Positions 53,735 through 61,635 of a stretch of 64,000 bases of DNA are shown piece after piece. How positions within the stretch are numbered: the first letter of the stretch is position 1; each line of letters starts with the position of its first letter. The notes under the pieces are model-generated. The model had not been told where the DNA came from. It did not search any database and saw nothing but the letters and a program-made list of their open reading frames with translations. The translations under genes and the position numbers were made by a program. Source of the DNA: Arcanobacterium_A hippocoleae_A (GTDB lineage Bacteria; Actinomycetota; Actinomycetes; Actinomycetales; Actinomycetaceae); the NCBI GenBank assembly GCA_040360365.1, contig CP136412.1; one strand, given 5' to 3'.

Positions 53735-54828
53735 ATGGAAAAAGATGAATTGCCAAATAATACTGGAAATGGTGCCGGGAAGATAATTGCGCTGGCAGTT
53801 ATTCCCGGAGACGGAATTGGGCCGGAAGTAATAGCTGAAGGGGTAAAAGTGCTGAAAAAGTCAGCACGAACTCAGAAGTTCTTTTTAACCTGGAATATTA
53901 CGATTTCGGAGCGAAACGTTTTCGCGAAACGGGAGACGTTCTCCCAGAAGCTGAGCTTGCCCAAATCAAGGAAAAGGATGCGATTTTGCTTGGCGCCGTC
54001 GGTGATCCGGCAATGCCTTCGGGCGTGCTCGAACGCGGATTGCTCTTGAAACTGCGGTTTGATCTTGACCACTATGTGAATCTGCGCCCGGCGAAATATT
54101 ATCCGGGTGTTTCCTCACCTTTACGCTCTCCGGAGGGTACAGATTTTGTGGTGGTACGTGAAGGTACGGAAGGACTATATTGCGGAAACGGCGGGGTGAT
54201 TCGTGTTAATACGCCGCATGAAGTCGCGACGGAAGTTTCAGTTAATACCGCGTATGGCGTAGAGCGGGTAGTGCGTTTTGCTTTCGCACAGGCAATGAAT
54301 CGGCGGAAAAAACTCACGCTGGTACACAAACATAATGTGTTAGTAAATGCAGGGCACCTTTGGCGGCGCACCGTTGAGCGTGTCGGATTTGAATACCCTG
54401 AGGTGACAGTGGATTATTGCCATGTGGATGCAGCAACGATTTATCTTGTAACAAATCCGCAGCGCTTCGATGTGATTGTTACCGATAATCTTTTTGGTGA
54501 TATTTTGACTGACGAAGCCGGTGCGATTACTGGCGGAATCGGGCTGGCGGCTTCAGCAAATTTGAATCCGAGCCGTGAATATCCGTCGATGTTTGAGCCG
54601 GTACATGGATCGGCTCCCGATATTGCGGGGAAGCAGACAGCCGATCCGACGGCAGCGATTCTCTCGGTCGCTTTAATGCTTGATTTCCTCGGATTTACCG
54701 AACTTGCGCAGCGGGTGGAGCAAGCCGTCGAACAGGATATGCAAACACGCGCCCAGGCGCAAGCAGCGAAGAAACCGCTAATTCGGAGGACTAGCGAAAT
54801 CGGTGATGCGATTGCCGGGTTAATCTGA
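53735..54828 (+). CDS. leuB: 3-isopropylmalate dehydrogenase, frameshifted
   Basis: Start ATG at 53735 (MEKDELPNNTGNGAG), about 20 residues before the core LAVIPGDGIGPEVIAEG. An A lost near 53856 breaks the frame; restored, it reads VLKKVSTNSEVLFNLEYYDFGAKRF in two overlapping pieces. It continues with LLGAVGDPAMPSGVLERGLL, RPAKYYPGV, the metal-binding TDNLFGDILTDEAG and PVHGSAPDIAGK. About 364 residues. It oxidatively decarboxylates isopropylmalate in leucine synthesis. leuA and leuCD are not in the window. Confidence 0.94.
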
Positions 54829-55126
54829 TTCTCCGGTTTCCACGCTTTTCCGAAGTTTCCGGATGTGTTTTCGCGGTATAGTTTTCGTTGTAAACAGCGC
54901 AGCTATTTTCGGTTTGGCACATGAAAATAGTTTTCTTGAAAACTGATATTCGGAAATATCGTTTGAAAAATATTTAAAAACTGCAACGAGGAATTTTCGA
55001 TTCAGCTCTCATCATGAAAACATATTCGGAATCGGATTTATTGGGACTAAACTTAATGGCAATCCGATAATAGGTTTATCTGTTTTGCAAAAACCTAAAG
55101 ATTTATAAAAGTGAAGAAGGGTGAAA
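54829..55126. other. Gene-free stretch between leuB and ilvE
   Basis: Holds an 18-codon Leu-rich frame at 55014-55070 (MKTYSESDLLGLNLMAIR) and an 8-bp inverted repeat around it. There is no terminator after it, so I do not call a leader peptide. Confidence 0.35.
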
Positions 55127-56258
55127 ATGGCACACGAAACCACTGAACTAGAGCAACTGGCACGTCAGCCGCTGCAAAGTGCGGCCGAAGCAGCGCAGCG
55201 CTTCCCGTAGCGCCGAATGTGCAGCGGAAAAGCGACGCAGAATATCAGCGAATTATGCGCGAACTCGGCTTTGGTGCAGATTTCACAGACCATATGGCAC
55301 ATGCTGTTTGGACTCCGGAAACTGGGTGGAGCCAAAAGAAATCGCGGAATATGGTCCGCTTTCACTCGATCCGGCAGCTGCTGTATTGCATTATGGGCAG
55401 GAAGTTTTTGAAGGAATTAAAGCTTATCGCCATGCCGACGGATCAGTTTGGACTTTCCGCCCGGCATATAATTCGGCGCGGTTAAATATGTCGAATCGCC
55501 GCCTTGCAATCCCGCAGCTTCCGCTTGAAGATTTCTTAGGTTCAATCGCTGCTTTGATTCGTGCCGATAAGAAGTGGGTTCCGGAAAAAGAAGGATCTTC
55601 GCTCTACTTGCGTCCGTTTATTGTCGCTACCGAAGCTTTTCTTGGTGTCCGTGCAGCGAAGAAATATGACTATTTAGTAATCGCTTCACCGTCGGGTCCG
55701 TACTTTAAAGATGGTTTTACTCCGATTAACGTTTGGGTGGATCAAAAATATCATCGCGCCGGCCCAGGCGGTATGGGGAATGTAAAGACTGGCGGTAATT
55801 ATGCAGCTTCGCTGCTGCCGAAGGTGGCGGCGCATGAAGCTGGTTATGATGAGGTACTTTTCCTTGACGCAGCAACAAATACTAATCTCGACGAACTCGG
55901 CGGAATGAATGTATTTGTGGTGATGGCAGATGGGAGCGTGCGTACTCCGCAGCTTAATGGAAATATTCTTCCCGGCGGTACGCGTGCTTCGATTATCGAA
56001 TTTCTCGAAGATGAAGGCGTGCAAGTGGAGGAAACCACGATTTCACTTTCACAATTACTTGCACAGCTCCAGAGCGGGGAGGCTGTTGAAATGTTTGCTT
56101 GCGGTACAGCTGCTGTGGTCACTCCAATCGGTTCACTTTCTGGAAATGATTTTCAGGTTGCGGTTCCGACGGGAGAGCTGACGCGCCATGTATATGATGA
56201 GCTGACTTTAATCCAACTTGGAAAAAGGAAGACCGATTCGGCTGGCTATACAAATTAG
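55127..56258 (+). CDS. ilvE: Branched-chain amino acid aminotransferase, frameshifted
   Basis: GAAGGGTG precedes the ATG at 55127 (MAHETTELEQLARQP). Single bases are missing near 55198 and 55335. The core reads GFGADFTDHMAHAVW, AAVLHYGQEVFEGIKAYRH and RPFIVATEAFLGV. The PLP lysine is in VKTGGNYAAS, with LDELGGMNVFVV and GTAAVVTPIGSL after it. About 377 residues, class IV. It transaminates the keto acids to Val, Leu and Ile, the final step of the pathway encoded around it. Confidence 0.95.
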
Positions 56259-56355
56259 CCGACTGAGGAAATAATTGGATTCCGAAATATCTGCGGATTA
56301 GCGCGGCATATATTTTGTGCAACAGTGCCGTACTGCGGGAAAGCGCGGTTTTTAG

Positions 56356-56397
56356 TGGCGGCGGACTTAATTTACAAGTTCGCCGCCATCTTTCTTT
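56356..56397 (+). terminator. Terminator after ilvE
   Basis: TGGCGGCGGACTT (56356-56368) pairs with AAGTTCGCCGCCA (56376-56388), one G-T pair, followed by TCTTTCTTT. The remaining 56398-56690 shows no gene; TTTTGTATAGAC near 56540 could be part of a pflB promoter. Confidence 0.75.
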
Positions 56398-56704
56398 GTG
56401 CAGCTGTGGGAATTGCACGATTAAAACGGGACGTTAGGCTCATGTCGTGTGTGAAGCGTATCGCGTCTGGCGAACTCGCACGGAAACATGCCGGATACTG
56501 GATGTGAACTGCGTCGGATTAATGCTACTAGTCGGTAATTTTGTATAGACTTAAGTTATTCGAATCAACGAACGCTTTCAACATCGTGGCGAGAGCGGAT
56601 TTTACGAATAATTGCTGCGAAATTTTTAAAGCGCCTGCTGGTTCAATACAGATTCGACGATAACTCGAAGATGAATTACACGAAGATATTAAGGAGCGAT
56701 GCTC

Positions 56705-58801
56705 GTGACTGACGTAGCAGCTGCCGAGGCTTCCCAGGAATTTGCCGGATGGGCAGAATTTAAGGGTGAAGCTTGGAAGAACGCAATTGATGTGCGTGAT
56801 TTTATCCAGCAGAATTACACCCCATACGAGGGTGATGATTCTTTCCTTGCAGGTCCGACTGAAAAGACTCTGAACCTGTGGAAAGCACTTGATGAAAAGT
56901 ATCTTTCCGTAGAGCGTAAACAGCGCGTTTATGATGTAGATACTGAAATTCCGGCTGATGTAGACTCATTTGGTCCCGGATACATTTCCGAAGATGACGA
57001 TGTAATCGTCGGTCTGCAAACAGATGTTCCGCTAAAGCGTGCAATGATGCCTAACGGCGGTTGGCGCATGGTGAAACAAGCAATTCACGAAGCTGGGAAA
57101 GAAGTAAATCCGGAAGTCGAAAAGATTTTCACCCAGTACCGCAAGACCCACAACGATGCTGTCTTCGATATTTACACTCCGCGAATTCGCGCGGCACGTT
57201 CCTCCCATATCATCACTGGTTTGCCGGATGCGTACGGCCGCGGTCGGATTATCGGCGATTACCGCCGTGTGGCACTTTACGGTGTTGATTACCTGATTGA
57301 AGAGAAACAGGCTGCGAAAGATTCGATTGCAAACCGGCCGTTTTCTGAGCATTGGGCACGCTTCCGTGAAGAACATGCCGAGCAGATTAAAGCTCTGAAG
57401 AAACTAAAGAATATGGCAGCGAGCTATGGCTTTGATATTTCTCAGCCGGCAACTACCGCGAAAGAAGCCGTGCAATGGACTTATTTCGCTTACCTTGGTT
57501 CAGTAAAGAGTCAAGATGGCGCTGCAATGAGCTTTGGACGTCTTTCCGGATTCTTTGATTGCTACTTTGAGCGGGATTTGCGCAATGGAGTGATTACTGA
57601 AGAAGAAGCTCAGGAAATCATTGACGCATTGGTAATTAAGCTCCGAATCGTACGCTTCCTCCGCACAATCGATTACGATCAGATTTTCTCCGGCGATCCG
57701 TACTGGGCTACTTGGTCCGACGGCGGTATGGGTGAAGACGGCCGAACACTCGTAACAAAGACTTCGTTCCGTTTGCTGCAGACGCTCCGGAACCTTGGTC
57801 CGGCTCCGGAACCGAATATCACTATTTTCTGGAATGAAGATTTACCGGACGGATACAAGCGTTTCTGTGCGGAAATTTCAATCCTCACTTCTTCAGTTCA
57901 GTATGAAGCCGACGAGCAGATTCGCTGCCATTGGGGTGACGATGCGGCAATTGCTTGCTGTGTTTCCCCGATGCGGGTGGGCAAGCAGATGCAGTTCTTC
58001 GGTGCACGTGTTAATACCGCGAAAGCACTGCTCTATGCAATCAACGGCGGCCGTGATGAAGTTTCCGGCAAGCAGATTGTTACCGGTTATACGCCGATTG
58101 AAGGCGACGGGCCGCTTGATTTCGATGAGGTCTGGCAGAAATATGAGGAAATGCTTGACTGGGTGGTCGGCACTTATGTAGAAGCGCTCAATATCATCCA
58201 TTACTGCCATGATCGTTATGCTTATGAAGCAATCGAAATGGCACTTCATGATTCCGATATTATGCGCACTATGGGCTGCGGAATTGCAGGTCTTTCGATT
58301 GTTGCCGATTCGCTTTCGGCAATTAAGTATGCAACCGTCACACCCGTGCGGGATGAAACCGGTCTTGTTGTTGATTACAAGACGGAAGGTGAGTTCCCGC
58401 GTTACGGCAATGATGATGATCGTGCAGATGATATTGCTGCAACGATTGTGCATACTGTAATGGACAAGATTAAGCAGATTCCGATGTATCGCGATGCAGT
58501 CCCAACTCAGTCTGTGCTTACAATCACTTCAAATGTGGTGTACGGAAAGGCAACCGGTTCATTCCCATCCGGGCACCTCGCAGGTACACCATTTGCTCCA
58601 GGTGCAAACCCGGAAAATGGAGCAGATACGCACGGAATGCTTGCTTCGATGCTTTCTGTAGGGAAACTTGATTATGATGATGCACTCGACGGTATCTCGC
58701 TGACAAACACTATTGTTCCATCTTCCCTCGGCCGTAATCTCGACGAACAGATTACGAATCTTGTTGGAATCATGGACGCTGGTTTCGTTCCGGAGAACTA
58801 A
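56705..58801 (+). CDS. pflB: Pyruvate formate-lyase catalytic chain lacking the glycyl-radical domain
   Basis: AAGGAG (56691-56696) fits the GTG at 56705 (8-base spacing) better than the ATG at 56699. The 698-residue chain has the family core and the catalytic cysteine pair at C418-C419 (AIACCVSPMRVGKQ), the same numbers as in E. coli PFL. It ends at LVGIMDAGFVPEN, where about 60 C-terminal residues including the radical glycine should follow. Those are encoded separately at 58993-59241. PFL cleaves pyruvate with CoA into acetyl-CoA and formate under anoxic conditions. The frame is intact and the sequence past the stop does not continue the protein. Confidence 0.95.
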   Translation: MTDVAAAEASQEFAGWAEFKGEAWKNAIDVRDFIQQNYTPYEGDDSFLAGPTEKTLNLWKALDEKYLSVERKQRVYDVDTEIPADVDSFGPGYISEDDDVIVGLQTDVPLKRAMMPNGGWRMVKQAIHEAGKEVNPEVEKIFTQYRKTHNDAVFDIYTPRIRAARSSHIITGLPDAYGRGRIIGDYRRVALYGVDYLIEEKQAAKDSIANRPFSEHWARFREEHAEQIKALKKLKNMAASYGFDISQPATTAKEAVQWTYFAYLGSVKSQDGAAMSFGRLSGFFDCYFERDLRNGVITEEEAQEIIDALVIKLRIVRFLRTIDYDQIFSGDPYWATWSDGGMGEDGRTLVTKTSFRLLQTLRNLGPAPEPNITIFWNEDLPDGYKRFCAEISILTSSVQYEADEQIRCHWGDDAAIACCVSPMRVGKQMQFFGARVNTAKALLYAINGGRDEVSGKQIVTGYTPIEGDGPLDFDEVWQKYEEMLDWVVGTYVEALNIIHYCHDRYAYEAIEMALHDSDIMRTMGCGIAGLSIVADSLSAIKYATVTPVRDETGLVVDYKTEGEFPRYGNDDDRADDIAATIVHTVMDKIKQIPMYRDAVPTQSVLTITSNVVYGKATGSFPSGHLAGTPFAPGANPENGADTHGMLASMLSVGKLDYDDALDGISLTNTIVPSSLGRNLDEQITNLVGIMDAGFVPEN

Positions 58802-58827
58802 TCCAGTTTATTAGCTGAAACTTGCGG

Positions 58828-58880
58828 TAACGAATCTGCTGCTAATAAAGGGAGATCCGCAAACGGGGGCAGATTCGTTA
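58828..58880 (+). promoter_or_regulatory. Intercistronic hairpin between the two PFL genes
   Basis: TAACGAATCTGC (58828-58839) pairs perfectly with 58869-58880 across a 29-base loop. A second small hairpin with a GAAA tetraloop (58956-58962/58967-58973) sits just before the AGGAG of the small gene. These could stabilise or separately tune the downstream message. Confidence 0.5.
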
Positions 58881-58992
58881 TCCAAAACTAATAACTTAAT
58901 ACAACAAACACAGAGAAATAAACAGGACGCTGCTCAGGATACTGAGGAGTGCGGGGTTTCCCGAAAGGGAAACAGAAAACAGGAGTAAGAAA

Positions 58993-59241
58993 ATGACTAT
59001 GACCTATGCAGAGCGCGAAGCATCGATGAAAGCTGCACGCGAAGAAAAAGACGGAACCAAGGGTCTGTACCACGCAAACATTAATGTGCTGAACCGTGAA
59101 ACTCTCGAAGATGCAATGGAACACCCAGAGAAATATCCGCAGCTTACTGTGCGCGTTTCCGGGTATGCTGTAAACTTCGTGCGGCTCACTCGTGAGCAGC
59201 AGCTTGATGTAATCTCACGTACCTTCCATCAAGGTATGTAA
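58993..59241 (+). CDS. Stand-alone glycyl-radical domain of pyruvate formate-lyase (GrcA-like)
   Basis: The 82-residue protein starts at an ATG with AGGAG seven bases upstream. After a charged helical N-terminus (MTMTYAEREASMKAAREEK) it matches the last 60 residues of PFL: NVLNRETLEDAMEHPEKYPQ, the radical site RVSGYAVNF with glycine 57, and LTREQQLDVISRTFHQ to the end. In E. coli the same region is the C-terminus of PflB and, as a spare part, GrcA. Because the 56705 chain has no such domain, this protein is probably an obligatory subunit rather than a repair spare. It is the expected substrate of the PflA encoded next. Confidence 0.92.
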   Translation: MTMTYAEREASMKAAREEKDGTKGLYHANINVLNRETLEDAMEHPEKYPQLTVRVSGYAVNFVRLTREQQLDVISRTFHQGM

Positions 59242-59580
59242 TTTCGTTTGCTTTCCGTCGGGGAAATCTGCAATACGTTGCGCTTGCAGATTCGTCTCGG
59301 TTAAGAAATGAAAATTTAACTTTCATAGTGGCTAGTGCGGCGGCAAATATGCCGTCGCACTAACTATTCTGACGGCAACAATCTCTTGCACAATAAATAG
59401 TTTGCAGGCTGTATCTAGGCAAACTCAGGTGCAGCAGTTTTATAACGACTTACATCAATAAATAAAACTGCGCACCATTTGAATGCATCTGCAGCACACA
59501 AAGATGAGCAGAGAAATCTTTGATTCTGCAAAGCTGTTGCCGTTTATGAATAAGTAGCAGAAATGAATAATTTGGAGTGA
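59242..59580 (+). other. Gap between the radical-domain gene and pflA
   Basis: No gene. A 12-bp hairpin (59334-59345 with 59350-59361, one G-U) lies about 90 bases after the stop and may be a terminator or mRNA stabiliser; no T run follows. pflA may have its own promoter here. Confidence 0.45.
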
Positions 59581-59586
59581 GACGAT

Positions 59587-60476
59587 ATGAGTAAAGTGCC
59601 GATTCGATTTTCGTCAGAAGGTTCTACAGGTGAATATCGTCCAGAACCATCTGAAATTGAAGTTCCGCGTCTTGATGGAGCAGGTATTGATGGGATTACA
59701 CCTGCTGAAGATCTTGGCCGGAAAGAGCATTTACGAGCAGTACGTGCTGGAGAAATTGGATCAATCCACTCTTGGGAATTGGTAACGGCGGTAGACGGCC
59801 CTGGCACACGGATGACCACATTTTTTCCGGTTGTCCGTTACGGTGTGTATACTGTCATAACCCGGACACGCTGCGGATGCGTGATGGGAACGCCGTAACT
59901 GCACAAGCACTGATGGAAAAGATTAAACGTTACCGTGCTGTTTTCCGTGCAAGCGGCGGAGGCGTGACTTTTTCAGGCGGCGAGCCATTATTCCAACCAG
60001 CTTTCTTAGCACGGCTATTGCGGGAATGCAAAGAAAATGGTATTCATACGGCAATCGATACCTCTGGTTTCCTTGGTGCTGCGCTTACTGATGAGATGAT
60101 GGAAAATCTTGATTTGGTGCTGCTTGATGTGAAGAGCGGTATCCCGGAGGTATATAAGCGGACGACTGATCAAGAACTCGCGCCGACACTTCGCTTCGGG
60201 AAACGGCTTGCAGATGCAGGAAAGCCGATGTGGATTCGTTTTGTTGCAGTTCCCGGCTGGACTGATGCGCCAGAAAATGTGGAGGCGGTCGCCGATATTG
60301 TTGCAAAGTGGGGAAGCGTAGAGCGAGTAGAAGTACTGCCATTTCACCAGATGGCTCGCGACAAATGGGACAATCTTGGGCTCGAATATCAACTGGACGA
60401 TGTGGAGCCGCCGTCGAAAGAAGCGGTGGAAAAAATACGTGAAGTGTTCCGTTCCCGTGGAATTTTAACGTTCTGA
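59587..60476 (+). CDS. pflA: Pyruvate formate-lyase activating enzyme, frameshifted
   Basis: Start ATG at 59587 (MSKVPIRFSSEGSTGEY) with GAGTGAGACG upstream. A T lost in the run near 59825 breaks the frame inside the cluster motif. Restored, it reads VDGPGTRMTTFFSGCPLRC and VYCHNPDT, giving CxxxCxxC for the radical-SAM [4Fe-4S] cluster. GVTFSGGEPLFQPAFL and VLLDVKSG follow. About 296 residues, with a roughly 55-residue N-terminal extension over E. coli PflA. It generates the glycyl radical on PFL using S-adenosylmethionine. Confidence 0.93.
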
Positions 60477-60550
60477 TTCTTCTTTGATTTAAATATTTTA
60501 TCGCACTGAATTCGCAGCTGACGGTATATCGGAAAATAAGCAGCACGGGC

Positions 60551-60587
60551 AAATGGGCATTGAATAATCCGGTTCACTGCCCATTTT
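60551..60587. terminator. Hairpin between convergent pflA and yggS
   Basis: AAATGGGCA (60551-60559) pairs with TGCCCATTTT (60578-60587) around an 18-base loop. Its position between converging stops suggests a bidirectional terminator. Confidence 0.55.
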
Positions 60588-60600
60588 GCTCATCTTTTGC

Positions 60601-61413
60601 TTATTGTTTTGGGCGCGCACCAAAAATGGCGGTGCCGATGCGGATAAGCGTCGAACCGGATGCAATAGCTAAATCAAGATCAGCACTCATTCCCATCGAA
60701 ACTTCGCGTGCATTTTTGAGACCAGGAATTTCCTGCAGCTGCTGCGAGAGCTTCCGTGTAAGTTCAAAGAACGGATAATTGCTTCGCGTTCAGGAGTGTG
60801 CGCACCGATAGTCATCACTCCTTCAATTTTCAACTCCGGAAGGTCAATGATTTTATTCGCCAATTCAATCAAGGCAGTTGGTTCACAACCGAATTGCGAC
60901 TCAGATCCGGAAGAGTTTACCTGCAGCAAAATCGGGTAAGGGGCGTTTTCTTTTCCTTCCTGGATTCTTGCCGCTTGCCGGCGTGCAATACGCTGCGCAA
61001 GTTTCAACGAATCAACAGTGTCGATTCGGGAAGCAAAGTCCATCGCTGCTGACAGCTTGTTTGACTGTACATGCCCGATCATTGTTGTAGTGTGCGGGAA
61101 ATCAGCGATTTCTGATTCTGCCGACTGGAGCTGCTGTACCATATTGTGCCCAAAAGCGTCGCTCCGGCAGCAATGGCTGCGCGTAAATTTTCACCTGGCT
61201 GATATTTTGCGGCAAGCATTAATTTGATTTCGTTTTGGCGTCGTCCTGAATTTTCGGACGCGGCAGCAATCTTTTGCGGACTTTTTCGATATTTTCGGCA
61301 ATTAACTCTGCCGGAAGTATCGGACTCAGCTGTGCAGAGCTCGCATTTAAGGGAGCTGAAATTTGCCGCGGCAGGTTCGATTGCGATTTATGGTTATTTT
61401 GTAATTTCGTCAT
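60601..61413 (-). CDS. yggS: YggS/PLPBP-family pyridoxal-phosphate homeostasis protein, frameshifted
   Basis: Start ATG at 61413. Three single bases are missing, near 61283, 61146 and 60775. Restored: IEKVRKKIAAASENSGRR, the PLP lysine in LMLAAKYQP, GATLLGHNMVQQL, TTMIGHVQSNKLSAA, LQVNSSGSESQFG, and the C-terminal SMGMSADLDLAI and GTAIFGARPK. About 271 residues, with a 35-residue N-terminal extension. The protein binds PLP without known catalysis and affects amino acid and keto acid balance. Three shifts in one gene is the highest density in the window besides ligA. Confidence 0.85.
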
Positions 61414-61635
61414 TTTAAGCGCCTAAATTTGGAACAAGATAGTTTATATTCCGGAAAAAATAGCAAGTAATTTTAAAATTTCTGGAAAATTCTAGAGATG
61501 CAGTAAGCCTTTCGCAAGCGTAATTCACTGCCGTCGAACATAATTCAGATTAGCTCATTCCGGATCGAATCAGATAACGATAATCCCTGCAGTTTCATTT
61601 TTGTTTTCTGCCGGAAGTATTTCGAAAACCCAAGC
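61414..61635. other. Gene-free gap between helicase and yggS
   Basis: No gene, terminator or repeat stood out. Confidence 0.35.

Noticed and set aside
55014..55070. Leader peptide for ilvE (Leu-rich 18 codons)
   Set aside because: No nearby ribosome site and no terminator or alternative hairpins downstream, unlike the clear ilvB leader.
56841..56900. ATG at 56699 as pflB start
   Set aside because: It would sit only two bases after AAGGAG; the GTG at 56705 has normal spacing and gives E. coli-like cysteine numbering.
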